A stretch of 14,824 nt of DNA from Clostridiales bacterium UBA1381 (lineage in GTDB: Bacteria; Bacillota; Clostridia; UBA1381), in NCBI GenBank assembly GCA_002305435.1, contig DBQZ01000134.1, positions 7,270 through 22,093 of the forward strand, written 5' to 3'. How positions within the stretch are numbered: position 1 is the stretch's first letter; each line of letters begins with the position of its first letter. A program made the position numbers and the translations under genes. This document shows, one piece after another, positions 1 to 7,484 of this stretch. Under the pieces are notes generated by a model. It was not told where the DNA came from, ran no database searches, and saw only the letters and a list, made by a program, of their open reading frames with translations.

Positions 1-2025
1 AGGACGGCTATGCTTACCGACAGCGGTATTAAAAAGGCCGAGATGGGCTTTGGCGTAGAGAACCTCTCAGACCCCGAAAATATGCGCTTGCAGCATCATA
101 TAAACCAGGCATTGCAGGCAAACGGCTGCATGATTCGTGATAAGCAGTATCTCGTGCAGGACGGGCAGGTGCTTATCGTAGACGAGTTTACCGGCCGTGT
201 AATGCCCGGCAGACGGTATTCTGACGGTCTGCATCAGGCGATAGAGGCAAAAGAGGGAGTTAAGGTTGAAAACGAAAGCAAGACGCTTGCAACGATAACG
301 TTCCAGAATTTCTTCCGTCTCTATAATAAGCTCTCCGGTATGACGGGTACGGCTCTTACCGAGGAAGAGGAATTCCAGCAGATATACAAGCTCGACTGCG
401 TAGCCGTTCCGACGAATAAGCCGGTTATCCGTGAGGATATGCAGGATTCGGTGTACAAGACGGAAAACGGCAAATTCCATGCTGTTTTGGAGCAGGTTAA
501 GGAATGTCACGCAAAAGGTCAGCCGGTTTTGGTGGGTACTGTAAGCGTTGAAAAGTCGGAGCAGCTCTCATCGCTGTTTAAGAGAAACGGCATTAGACAT
601 TCTGTGCTTAACGCCAAGTTCCACGAAAGGGAAGCTCAGATAGTAGCGCAGGCAGGTAAGAAGGGTGCGGTTACGATTGCCACCAACATGGCAGGCCGTG
701 GTACGGATATAATCCTCGGCGGTAATGCCGAGTATGCGGCAAGACACCGTCTTGAAATGCTGCTTCGTGACGAGGAGGCAAAGCGGCTTGAGGAAGAGGC
801 GAAAAATCCCGTGGAGACTCCCGAGGTACATCTGCCGGTAGAGGAGCTTTTGGTGGAGGCCACCGGTTTTGCCGATACCGACAACGAGGAGATAAAGCGT
901 GCAAGAGAGCTGTTCGCCCGCTTCCATGAGGAGGAAAAGGCGAAGATGGCTCCTGAGCAGGAAGAGGTTAAAAAGGCGGGCGGTCTGTTCATAATCGGTA
1001 CGGAGCGTCATGAGTCACGCCGTATAGATAACCAGCTCAGAGGTCGTGCCGGCCGTCAGGGTGACCCCGGCTGCTCGAAGTTCTTCCTCTCTTTAGAGGA
1101 CGACCTCATGAGAATTTTCGGCTCCGACAAGGTAAAGAAGATGGTAGAGGCTCTCGGTCTTGAGGAGGATCAGCCGATAGAGGCGAAGATGCTTACAAAC
1201 GCTATTGAAAATGCGCAGAAGAATCTTGAGGGCAGAAACTTTGATACAAGAAAACGTGTTCTCCAGTTCGACGAGGTAATGAACGAGCAGAGAAAGATAG
1301 TATACGCTCAGCGTCAGGCAGTTCTTGACGGCGAGGACGTAAGCGGTACTATCCGCACAATGATGGAATCGTGCATAGATACTGCTCTTGATGATTATAT
1401 CGGCGTTACAAGCGATAAGGAACACTGGAATATAAGAGCGATAAAGGAATTTGCAGACCGCAACCTCCGTGCAAACGGCGAGTTTGACGTTACAAAGGAG
1501 GAGCTCTCAGGTCTCAGCCGTGATGATATAAAAGAAAAGCTGATGGATATTGCCAATAAGCGTTACGCCGAGCAGGAGACGATTTTCGGCGAGAATATGC
1601 GTGAGCTTGAGCGTGTATTGCTGCTTAAGGTGGTAGATTCGCAGTGGATGGATCATCTGGACGAGATGGAGCACGTAAAGCGTGAGATAGGCTTAAGAGC
1701 ATACGGAAATCACGACCCGGTAGTGGAATACCGCACAGTCGGCAGTGAGCTCTACGAGGGTATGCTCGAATCGATAAAGAGGGATACGGTAAGATATGTC
1801 CTCTTTGCAATGCCCCGCATACGCATACAGCGTGAACAGGTGGCAAAGCCGATGGCTCCCAACGAGGGTTCGCCGGTAAGACGTGCGACAGGCCGTCCCC
1901 AGCCTGTACAGCCTGCTTCTTCGGGGGCGCAGCCGGAGCAGGAGAAAAAGACGATCGGCCGCAACGATCCCTGCCCCTGCGGCAGCGGCAAGAAATATAA
2001 GCATTGCTGCGGCAAGGATAAATAA
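1..2025 (+). CDS. secA: Protein translocase subunit SecA, 3' part (5' end outside window)
   Basis: SecA is the ATPase motor that pushes unfolded preproteins through the SecYEG channel at the cytoplasmic membrane. The frame is open from base 1 (codons AGG ACG GCT precede the first ATG at 10), so the gene begins upstream and only about the C-terminal 674 residues are seen. Counting from the ATG at 10, the second nucleotide-binding fold has AGRGTDIILGG near residue 228 and GTERHESRRIDNQLRGRAG from residue 330. A Glu/Lys-rich stretch between them is usual in Firmicutes SecA. The helical scaffold/wing region (QWMDHLDEM, then RAYGNHDP) follows near residue 548. A flexible Pro/Gln linker leads to the zinc-binding SEC-C tail, with Cys655-x-Cys657 and Cys666-Cys667 (CxCx8CC), which binds SecB or ribosomes in known SecA proteins. 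prfB follows after 41 bases, a common gene order. The identification is secure. Confidence 0.98.
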   Translation, partial: RTAMLTDSGIKKAEMGFGVENLSDPENMRLQHHINQALQANGCMIRDKQYLVQDGQVLIVDEFTGRVMPGRRYSDGLHQAIEAKEGVKVENESKTLATITFQNFFRLYNKLSGMTGTALTEEEEFQQIYKLDCVAVPTNKPVIREDMQDSVYKTENGKFHAVLEQVKECHAKGQPVLVGTVSVEKSEQLSSLFKRNGIRHSVLNAKFHEREAQIVAQAGKKGAVTIATNMAGRGTDIILGGNAEYAARHRLEMLLRDEEAKRLEEEAKNPVETPEVHLPVEELLVEATGFADTDNEEIKRARELFARFHEEEKAKMAPEQEEVKKAGGLFIIGTERHESRRIDNQLRGRAGRQGDPGCSKFFLSLEDDLMRIFGSDKVKKMVEALGLEEDQPIEAKMLTNAIENAQKNLEGRNFDTRKRVLQFDEVMNEQRKIVYAQRQAVLDGEDVSGTIRTMMESCIDTALDDYIGVTSDKEHWNIRAIKEFADRNLRANGEFDVTKEELSGLSRDDIKEKLMDIANKRYAEQETIFGENMRELERVLLLKVVDSQWMDHLDEMEHVKREIGLRAYGNHDPVVEYRTVGSELYEGMLESIKRDTVRYVLFAMPRIRIQREQVAKPMAPNEGSPVRRATGRPQPVQPASSGAQPEQEKKTIGRNDPCPCGSGKKYKHCCGKDK

Positions 2026-2066
2026 GCCGCAAATGATAAAAATTCCAATAGAAGGAAGTGAATAAT

Positions 2067-3186
2067 ATGCTGGAATATGAACAGTACCGTTTGGAACTGG
2101 TAGGTATGGAAAAAGGCATAGAAGAACTGAGGGATTCACTTTGACATCGCTAAGGCGGAGTCAAGAATAAAGGAACTCGAAGATGAAAGCGCAAAGCCCG
2201 GCTTCTGGGACGATATGGAAAAAAGCCAGAAGGTATTGCAGGAAACGAAGCAGCTTAAGGATAAGGTTGACGGCTGGAAGTCATTAAAGAGCAAGTGGGA
2301 GGATACCCTCGTTTTAATAGAGCTTGCAAACGAGGAGGAGGATGCTTCCATGCTCCCCGATGTGGAGGAAGCCGTAACCTCTATTAAGGAAACGACAGAG
2401 AAGATGACGCTTGAGACTCTGCTCTCAGGCCCCTACGATAAGAGCGACGCCATCCTTGATTTCCACGCAGGCGCCGGCGGTACCGAGGCGCAGGACTGGT
2501 GCGAGATGCTTATCCGTATGTATCAGATGTGGGGGCAGAAGAACGGGTATTCTGTATCCGTTCTTGATATGCTCCCGGGTGATGATGCGGGAGTGAAGAG
2601 CGCTACGATTCAAATATCAGGGCTGAACGCTTACGGATATTTGAAATCGGAAAAGGGTATTCACCGTCTCGTGCGTATATCGCCGTTTGATTCTTCGGGA
2701 AGGCGGCATACGTCGTTTGCATCTCTTTCGGTAATGCCCGACCTTGATGATACTATCGAGGTGGACATACGGCCGGAGGATTTAAAGGTTGACACATATC
2801 GCTCAAGTGGCGCTGGCGGTCAGCATATCAATAAGACGGATTCTGCCGTGCGTATAACGCATATCCCGACCGGCATGGTGGCTTCGTGCCAGACTCAGCG
2901 GTCGCAGCATCAGAACAGGGAATATGCAATGCGAATGTTAAAGGCAAAGCTCGTAGAGCTTGCAGAGCAGCAGCAGAAAGAAAAGATCTCCGATATACAG
3001 GGCGTACAGAAGGAGATCGCATGGGGCAGCCAGATACGTTCTTACGTATTCCAGCCGTACACCATGGTCAAGGATCACCGTACCGGCTATGAAGTGGGCA
3101 ATATCGGAGCGGTGATGGACGGCGATTTGAACGGTTTTATCAACGCATATTTAAAGGCATCAAGCCTTGGTACGCTTAAACAGTAA
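2067..3186 (+). CDS. prfB: Peptide chain release factor 2 (RF2), expressed through a programmed +1 frameshift
   Basis: RF2 recognises UGA and UAA stop codons in the ribosomal A site and triggers peptide release. The start ATG at 2067 has GAAGGAAG at 2051-2058 as ribosome binding site. The first 25 codons (2067-2141) end at CTT followed by in-frame TGA (2142-2144). Skipping T2142 and reading GAC from 2143 continues for 347 codons to TAA at 3184-3186, giving a 372-residue product. Residues across the join read LRDSL|DIAKAESR, as in other RF2 proteins. With this join the anticodon-like SPF motif falls at residues 205-207 and the catalytic GGQ at 250-252, the same numbers as in E. coli RF2; residue 246 is Ser. 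Both essential motifs are intact, so this is a functional gene and not a pseudogene. Annotating only the long frame from an internal start near 2215 would lose about 49 residues. Confidence 0.96.
2130..2145 (+). promoter_or_regulatory. prfB: prfB programmed +1 frameshift site (autoregulatory)
   Basis: The codons AGG GAT TCA CTT TGA C match the layout of the E. coli prfB shift site, AGG GGG TAT CTT TGA C. There is a slippery CTT in the P site, a poorly terminating TGA followed by C, and an AGG triplet at the same distance upstream that can pair with the 16S rRNA anti-Shine-Dalgarno. In the known mechanism, low RF2 makes the ribosome pause at UGA and slip by +1, so RF2 controls its own synthesis. 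The Shine-Dalgarno-like run here (GAGGG) is shorter than the AGGGGG of E. coli, so shift efficiency could differ; that last point is inference. Confidence 0.93.
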
Positions 3187-3191
3187 ATAAA

Positions 3192-3227
3192 AAGCGGGAG
3201 CTCTGCTGTAGAGGCAGGCTCCCGTTT
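3192..3227. terminator. Bidirectional intrinsic terminator between prfB and the leftward cobalamin/small-ORF unit
   Basis: CGGGAGC (3195-3201) pairs with GCTCCCG (3218-3224). An inner CTGC/GCAG stem (3203-3206 with 3214-3217) is set off by one bulged T, and AA/TT plus a G-T pair extend the outer end. Read leftward, the stem is followed by TTTTTATTT, a good U-tract, and it begins 8 bases after the stop of the small Asn/Gln-rich ORF. Read rightward it follows the prfB stop by 5 bases but has only TTTGCTGTT after it, so it is weaker for prfB. Confidence 0.85.
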
Positions 3228-3234
3228 GCTGTTC

Positions 3235-3375
3235 TCAGAACTGGTCGTTTTTGTTCTGTCTGTTCTGCTGCGAATTTTGCTTCTGGTTCTGTTTCAGGTT
3301 TTGTCTCTGATTCTGTTTCTGATTCTGATTTTGGTTCTGGTTCTGTTTCATGTTGTTATTGTTCTGGTCGTTCAT
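3235..3375 (-). CDS. Small Asn/Gln-rich protein of unknown function (46 aa)
   Basis: An ATG at 3375-3373 opens 46 codons that end in TGA at 3237-3235. About seven in ten residues are Asn or Gln, largely alternating (KQNQNQNQNQKQNQRQN), with Lys/Arg spaced through and no hydrophobic segment, so the product should be basic, soluble and disordered. AAAGGA lies 11-12 bases upstream of the ATG, a slightly long but usable spacing; an in-frame GTG nine bases upstream would sit too close to it. It is on the same strand as cobU, starts 54 bases after the cobU stop, and its stop is 8 bases before a strong leftward terminator. That makes it the probable last gene of the cobalamin transcript. I do not recognise a family. 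Gamma-type spore proteins are also Asn/Gln-rich, but no specific motif links them. Low-complexity sequence means coding is likely but not proven. Confidence 0.6.
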   Translation of the reverse strand: MNDQNNNNMKQNQNQNQNQKQNQRQNLKQNQKQNSQQNRQNKNDQF

Positions 3376-3429
3376 GTGACTCACATCCTTTCTACGGAAC
3401 TTATACTTCCCCGAAAGGATGGTGTTTAT

Positions 3430-3930
3430 TCATTCTTTTATAAAAACAGGTATGCCGCAGACGACTTCTATCACCTTATCCGCCATGGCTGATAAAGTCC
3501 TGTTTACAGCCGCAAGATTTTTAATATACTCCTCAGTTTCGGGCGGGTATTTTATGCCGTCCGAAAAAATCTCGTTTGTAACTACGACTAAAAGCTCCAA
3601 ACGCTCGTTTAAGGACAGGATGCCTTCGGCGGTTCGTTCGGCAGCCCCATTAAAGCCGACCTCGAACATTTCATTTGATAGAAGGTTTGACACACATTCC
3701 AAAAGCGCACAGCCCGATACATCGGCTGAGCCAATGTCGGTGTATCGTTCAAGCGTTAAAAATCCCCGTCCCGCACGCTGGCGGCGATGGCGGCTTATGC
3801 GAATGTCGGCCTCCTCTCCGAAAGGGCGCATTGTCGCTATGTATAACGGGTTTTTACAGCGGGCGCAGATAAAATCCTCGGCGAACTGCGACTTTCCGCT
3901 GGCCGCTCCGCCGGTTATCATCACCATCAT
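3430..3930 (-). CDS. cobU: Bifunctional adenosylcobinamide kinase / adenosylcobinamide-phosphate guanylyltransferase
   Basis: CobU phosphorylates adenosylcobinamide and then transfers GMP to it, giving adenosylcobinamide-GDP, the activated intermediate of the nucleotide-loop assembly of cobalamin. The 166-residue product has the P-loop GGAASGKS at residues 7-14 and the RISRHRRQR segment, whose His48 lines up with the histidine guanylylated in characterised CobU. ECVSNLLSN (residues 78-86) and VTNEI (117-121) follow, and the end resembles the family's usual C-terminus (NRTLSAMADKVIEVVCGIP). The length is slightly below the usual 170-180. Its ATG overlaps the cobT stop by 4 bases (ATGA), implying translational coupling; two further Met codons lie within the first four codons, so the exact start is uncertain by up to three residues. 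It would hand its product to cobalamin synthase CobS, which is not in this window. Confidence 0.93.
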   Translation of the reverse strand: MMVMITGGAASGKSQFAEDFICARCKNPLYIATMRPFGEEADIRISRHRRQRAGRGFLTLERYTDIGSADVSGCALLECVSNLLSNEMFEVGFNGAAERTAEGILSLNERLELLVVVTNEIFSDGIKYPPETEEYIKNLAAVNRTLSAMADKVIEVVCGIPVFIKE

Positions 3931-4952
3931 GACAGATGCTCGTACGGCTCTATTGAGGAGGTATCGAAAGTGGCGGCGCTGTTGTATACCGAAAGCGTCA
4001 TATCCAAAAGCGGCAAAAGCGACGCTCCGCCCGTACCCTCGCCAAGGCGCATTCCGGCACGGATCGGGGCGTATTTGCCGAGGGCGGCAAGCACCTTTTC
4101 CGCCGCCGGTTCCGCCGAGACGTGGGAAGCGATCATAAAATCAAGGCAGGCGGGATTTATTTTTGAGGCGGCAAGGGCGGCGGCCGCTGAAATGACCCCG
4201 TCTATCACTATCGGCACACGGTACTTTGCCCCGCCGGAAAACACCCCTGCCATTGCGGCTATGTCAAAGCCGCCGACACGGCGTATCACCTCTGCGGCGT
4301 CGTTTTTCGGCGGACGGTTCGTTTTGAGCGCACGCATTACGACTTCTGTTTTGCGGCGCAGCCCCTCGTCGGTAAGGCCGGAACCACGGCCGGTAATATC
4401 AGCCGGGCTTTCGCCGAGCAGGGCGCAGATTACGGCTGCGGCAGTTGTGGTATTGCCTATACCCATTTCGCCGGTGACGATAAGGTCTATACCCTCCTCC
4501 TTAAGGCGGAGTACAAGTTTTTCGGCAGCGGAGAATACGCTGTCAAACTCCTCCTGTGTCATGGCGGGGCCGCAGGCGATATTTTCGCTGCCGCGCCGGG
4601 CTTTTATCGACAAAAGCCCCTCAACCTCTGTATTCATTCCGGCGTCCACGGGCAGAACGGCAGCCCCGGCGACCTCTGCCATACGGCAGACTGAGGTTTT
4701 GCCGGCTGCAAGGTTGCGGGCAACTGCCGCTGTGACCTCGCTTGAGCATTGTGTAACACCCTCGCAGACTACGCCGTTATCGGCGCAGAATACGGCAACG
4801 CATTTTTTATCGAGCGAAAATTCCTCACTTCCGTATATGCCTGCCAGCTGCACGCAGATGTCCTCAAGTACGCCAAGGCTTCCGAGCGGTTTTGCCACCC
4901 GATCCCATTTTTTTCTTGCCCTGTCCATTGCTTCTCTATTTAAACCTTCCAT
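3927..4952 (-). CDS. cobT: Nicotinate-nucleotide--dimethylbenzimidazole phosphoribosyltransferase
   Basis: CobT moves the phosphoribosyl group from nicotinate mononucleotide to the lower-ligand base (dimethylbenzimidazole or a related base), making the alpha-ribazole phosphate used to finish cobalamin. The 341-residue length is typical. Visible family signatures are KPLGSLG (residues 21-27), FCADNGVVCEGVT (55-67), TGEMGIGNTTTAAA (160-173), GRGSGL (188-193), and RLGEGTGG at 302-309, in which Glu305 corresponds to the catalytic glutamate. The start is supported by AAGGAG nine bases before the ATG at 4952; the first codons overlap the end of cbiA by 13 bases. It overlaps cobU by 4 bases downstream, so cbiA-cobT-cobU form a tight unit. 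The lower-ligand base actually used cannot be told from this sequence. Confidence 0.96.
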   Translation of the reverse strand: MEGLNREAMDRARKKWDRVAKPLGSLGVLEDICVQLAGIYGSEEFSLDKKCVAVFCADNGVVCEGVTQCSSEVTAAVARNLAAGKTSVCRMAEVAGAAVLPVDAGMNTEVEGLLSIKARRGSENIACGPAMTQEEFDSVFSAAEKLVLRLKEEGIDLIVTGEMGIGNTTTAAAVICALLGESPADITGRGSGLTDEGLRRKTEVVMRALKTNRPPKNDAAEVIRRVGGFDIAAMAGVFSGGAKYRVPIVIDGVISAAAALAASKINPACLDFMIASHVSAEPAAEKVLAALGKYAPIRAGMRLGEGTGGASLLPLLDMTLSVYNSAATFDTSSIEPYEHLS

Positions 4953-6262
4953 TGGCTTATTCTCCTTATAAATGAATTTGCGGCCTCGAAATTGCCCCAG
5001 TAATGCAGGTGGGAAAATCCTGCTAGAAAATTCTTGCCGGAAACAACAGTGTTCCAGCTGCGCCCCGAATGTGGTTTTTGGGCGGTGAAAGTGTCACCCG
5101 GTTCTTCGCTGTCCCAGTAGTGAAATTCGTGAGCCTTTAGTATACCGCCCTTTTTCGTATACAGGTTATCGCAGCGGGCGGTGAGGGTGACATAGCCGAA
5201 CCGTGTAAGTCTGCCGGCGTTAAACGATTTTGACGGCAGAACATCTGCCATAGGTACGCCGTCTATCGAACGGTGCAGGTACAAAAAGCCGCCGCATTCG
5301 GCCACGGTAGGCATACCGGAGAGAACGGCTCTGCGGATAGATTCAAGCATCGGCTTGTTTTGCGAAAGCTCCTCAAGGTAAAGCTCCGGGTATCCGCCGC
5401 CAAGCAGCAGTCCGGATACGCCCTCAGGCAGGGCTTTGTCGGAAAGCGGCGAGAAGAAACACAGCTCAAGCCCGCATTTTTTCAGGTACTCAAGATTATC
5501 CCTGTAATAAAAGCAGAACGCCCGGTCACGGGCAACCGCTATCCTCGCCCCATGTCCGAGATTTGGAAAAGGCGGGGCGGAAGCTATAATTTTTGGAGCT
5601 TCTGCAAGTTTCATAAGAGCTTCTATGTCGATTACGGCGTTTTCGGCGATAAGCTCCAGCTGTGAGCGGAGAGAACCTATTTCCGCAGCGGTCACAAGCC
5701 CCAGATGTCGGCTTTTTATAACAAACCGCTCATCACGTGGGATATATCCCAGTGGAACGACCCCGAGCCGGCGACATTCCTCCGCAAGCTTTGCATATAC
5801 GTGCGGTGAGGTGCGGTTAAAAATCACGCCCTTGATATTGCTGTCTTGCCTAAAATCCATGAACCCCTTTAAAACTGCCGCCAGAGAAATTCCAACACCC
5901 GAGCCGTCGAGTACGAGGACAACAGCGGTATTTGTCGTGCGGGCACAGCTGTAGGCGGAGGCTTCGTCTGTGAAGCCTGCTCCGTCGTAGTACCCCATTG
6001 CCCCTTCGATAATGCAGATGTCGGAGGAAATGGAGCTTTCATGAAGCAAGTAGTTCATTATGTTATCGTCCATGAAAAAGCCGTCCAGATTGCGGCTGTC
6101 CACAGAGGATACCTCGCTGTGGAACATCGGGTCTATGTAATCCGGCCCGCATTTTAAGGCGGCGGGACAAAATCCATGCTTTTTTAAAAGCGACAAAACG
6201 GCGCAGACGACCGTTGTTTTTCCGGCGCCGCTTGCGGGGGCGGTTATCAAAAGTCTTTTCAT
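4940..6262 (-). CDS. cbiA: Cobyrinate a,c-diamide synthase (CbiA/CobB)
   Basis: CbiA uses ATP and glutamine to amidate the a and c carboxylates of cobyrinic acid in the corrin ring. The 440-residue protein has an N-terminal dethiobiotin-synthetase-like ATP-binding domain (P-loop APASGAGKTT, residues 8-17; CGPDYIDP, 38-45; IIEGAMGYYDG, 84-94). Its C-terminal class I glutamine-amidotransferase-like domain carries LLLGGGYPELY (285-295), the nucleophile Cys323 in VAECGGFLYL, and the His-containing AGFSHLHYWGN near residues 414-424. Its ATG overlaps the cbiET stop by 4 bases (ATGA), and its end overlaps cobT by 13 bases. The CbiET-type partner gene suggests the early-cobalt (anaerobic) route, where the enzyme acts on cobalt-containing cobyrinate; this is why I prefer the name cbiA to cobB. 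Confidence 0.95.
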   Translation of the reverse strand: MKRLLITAPASGAGKTTVVCAVLSLLKKHGFCPAALKCGPDYIDPMFHSEVSSVDSRNLDGFFMDDNIMNYLLHESSISSDICIIEGAMGYYDGAGFTDEASAYSCARTTNTAVVLVLDGSGVGISLAAVLKGFMDFRQDSNIKGVIFNRTSPHVYAKLAEECRRLGVVPLGYIPRDERFVIKSRHLGLVTAAEIGSLRSQLELIAENAVIDIEALMKLAEAPKIIASAPPFPNLGHGARIAVARDRAFCFYYRDNLEYLKKCGLELCFFSPLSDKALPEGVSGLLLGGGYPELYLEELSQNKPMLESIRRAVLSGMPTVAECGGFLYLHRSIDGVPMADVLPSKSFNAGRLTRFGYVTLTARCDNLYTKKGGILKAHEFHYWDSEEPGDTFTAQKPHSGRSWNTVVSGKNFLAGFSHLHYWGNFEAANSFIRRISQWKV

Positions 6263-7425
6263 CTAAGGTCTCTCCATGAAAAAATGAATACCGGGTTTTC
6301 TGCCGATAAAAGGCGGTGAGAGCCGGCTGTTTTTACGTTGGCTGCCGAAAGCTGGCAGATTTTAGGCGAGGGAATTTGCCCGCTGTCAGCAAGAGCGAGC
6401 ACTTTTGAAACGGTGTCAAGCGATACCATAGTCATAACTACCGTTTTTGGAAATCGGCCGAACACTGCCTTTAAAATTTCCTCCGTCTGAGAGGAGCTGC
6501 CGCCGATAAAAACGCAGTCAGGATCCGGCATTGAGGGGATGGCTGATACAGCATCCGCCGTTATGGGTTCTATGTTGTCCGCACAAAAGCGGCGGCTGTT
6601 TTGGCGGATAAGTTCTGTGCGTTCGGGGGATATTTCCACCGACAATACCCGCCCTCTCGGGCAGCGCAGGGCCGCTTCGACAGATACGGAGCCGCATCCG
6701 GCGCCTATGTCCCAGACTGTGGAATCGGGGGTTATGTCGAGCATGGAAACAGCGGCTGTTCTTACGTGCTGTTTCGTCATCGGCGAACTGCTACGTATAA
6801 ATTCGCTGTCAGGAATCGAGGACGGCGGTTTGGCAGCGGGGTTTTGCACGAGCATAACGCAAAGCGGGGAAGCAGAAAGCTTTGTCCATTCTTCCGCCGT
6901 GTGCGTGCGTATGCGCTCATTTTCAAGGGAAAGCTCTTCGCCGACCGACACCTTAAGTTTGCCAAGCCCAAACTCCGTAAGACGGGAGCAGATGGACTTG
7001 GGTGTATTTTGGCGGTCTGTCAGGAAAAAGACTTTTTTGTAAAGGCTGCAAATCACTGCCGGGGCGGCTTTTCGGCCGTGCAGGGAAACGTATGTCCAAT
7101 CCTCGTGCGATACCCCCAAGGCGGCGGAAAAGTAGGCGGCGGAGCTTATGCCGGGCAGCACCTCGGCCTGCGGGAACAGCTTTTTGAGGCTTTTGGCAAG
7201 CGAGAAAAAGCCGCTGTCACCGCTTACTATAACAGCCGTTTTGCGGTCGGGATATGTACGGACGTAGCGTTCCACCTCGGCGGCGGTGGCCGCCTTGTAT
7301 CCGCCGTAGAGGCGAACAAGCCGCTCAGAGCCGAGAACCATATCGGCGTTGTCTATCCGCCTGCGGGCTTCGGCGGTCAAAAACCGCTCATCCCCCGGAC
7401 CTGCTGAAATTATGGATAGCTGCAT
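6259..7425 (-). CDS. cbiET: Fused precorrin-6Y / cobalt-precorrin C5,C15-methyltransferase (decarboxylating), CbiE-CbiT
   Basis: This corrin-ring enzyme adds SAM-derived methyl groups at C5 and C15 and removes the C12 acetate carboxyl group. The 388-residue protein is a fusion in the same order as aerobic CobL. The N-terminal CbiE domain (to about residue 195) is a tetrapyrrole methylase with SIISAGPGDERFLT at the start, VSGDSGFFSLA (67-77) and PGISSAAYFSAALG (91-104). The CbiT domain (from about 205) is a Rossmann SAM methyltransferase with DIGAGCGSVSVEAA (239-252) and SVEISPER (262-269). I chose the ATG at 7425 because AAGGAG lies 7 bases before it; an upstream start at 7449 would add MLFIRRKI and place that binding site inside the gene. 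It is the first cobalamin gene of the unit, 74 bases after the zincin-like gene, with no promoter or B12 riboswitch visible in that gap. Confidence 0.94.
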   Translation of the reverse strand: MQLSIISAGPGDERFLTAEARRRIDNADMVLGSERLVRLYGGYKAATAAEVERYVRTYPDRKTAVIVSGDSGFFSLAKSLKKLFPQAEVLPGISSAAYFSAALGVSHEDWTYVSLHGRKAAPAVICSLYKKVFFLTDRQNTPKSICSRLTEFGLGKLKVSVGEELSLENERIRTHTAEEWTKLSASPLCVMLVQNPAAKPPSSIPDSEFIRSSSPMTKQHVRTAAVSMLDITPDSTVWDIGAGCGSVSVEAALRCPRGRVLSVEISPERTELIRQNSRRFCADNIEPITADAVSAIPSMPDPDCVFIGGSSSQTEEILKAVFGRFPKTVVMTMVSLDTVSKVLALADSGQIPSPKICQLSAANVKTAGSHRLLSAENPVFIFSWRDLR

Positions 7426-7449
7426 GATTTTTCTCCTTATAAACAGCAT

Positions 7450-7484
7450 AAAGGACGGAGCAGCATGAGTCTGTCCGTCGCTTT
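7450..7484. other. Hairpin in the gap before cbiET (possible weak terminator or attenuator)
   Basis: On the + strand, AAAG-GACGGA (7450-7459) pairs with TCCGTC-G-CTTT (7474-7484) with one bulged G, and CAG (7461-7463) pairs with CTG (7471-7473), closing a 7-base loop. In the leftward transcript it stands between the zincin-like gene's stop and the cbiET ribosome binding site. No T-run follows it, so it is not a standard intrinsic terminator. It may tune read-through, RNA processing or the ratio of wall-gene to cobalamin-gene expression (inference). Confidence 0.5.

Noticed and set aside
640..990. Glu/Lys-rich segment in SecA as a foreign insertion
   Set aside because: A charged stretch between the two nucleotide-binding motifs is usual in Firmicutes SecA, and base usage matches its surroundings.
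2215..3186. prfB taken as a 323-residue protein from an internal ATG
   Set aside because: The conserved RF2 N-terminus continues upstream through the CTT TGA C frameshift to the ATG at 2067.
3226..3492. A plus-strand Leu/Val/Ile-rich frame that looks like a membrane protein
   Set aside because: It opens with TTG inside the terminator hairpin without a ribosome binding site, and its hydrophobic run is just the complement of the Gln/Asn codons of the minus-strand ORF; it then runs into the end of cobU.
3970..4971. A 333-codon plus-strand open frame opposite cobT
   Set aside because: Ala/Ser/Pro/Arg-rich shadow of a well-supported gene; cobT has all its motifs on the other strand and a good start signal.
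6601..7407. A 268-codon plus-strand open frame opposite cbiET
   Set aside because: Gly/Arg-rich shadow with no family features; cbiET on the minus strand explains the sequence fully.
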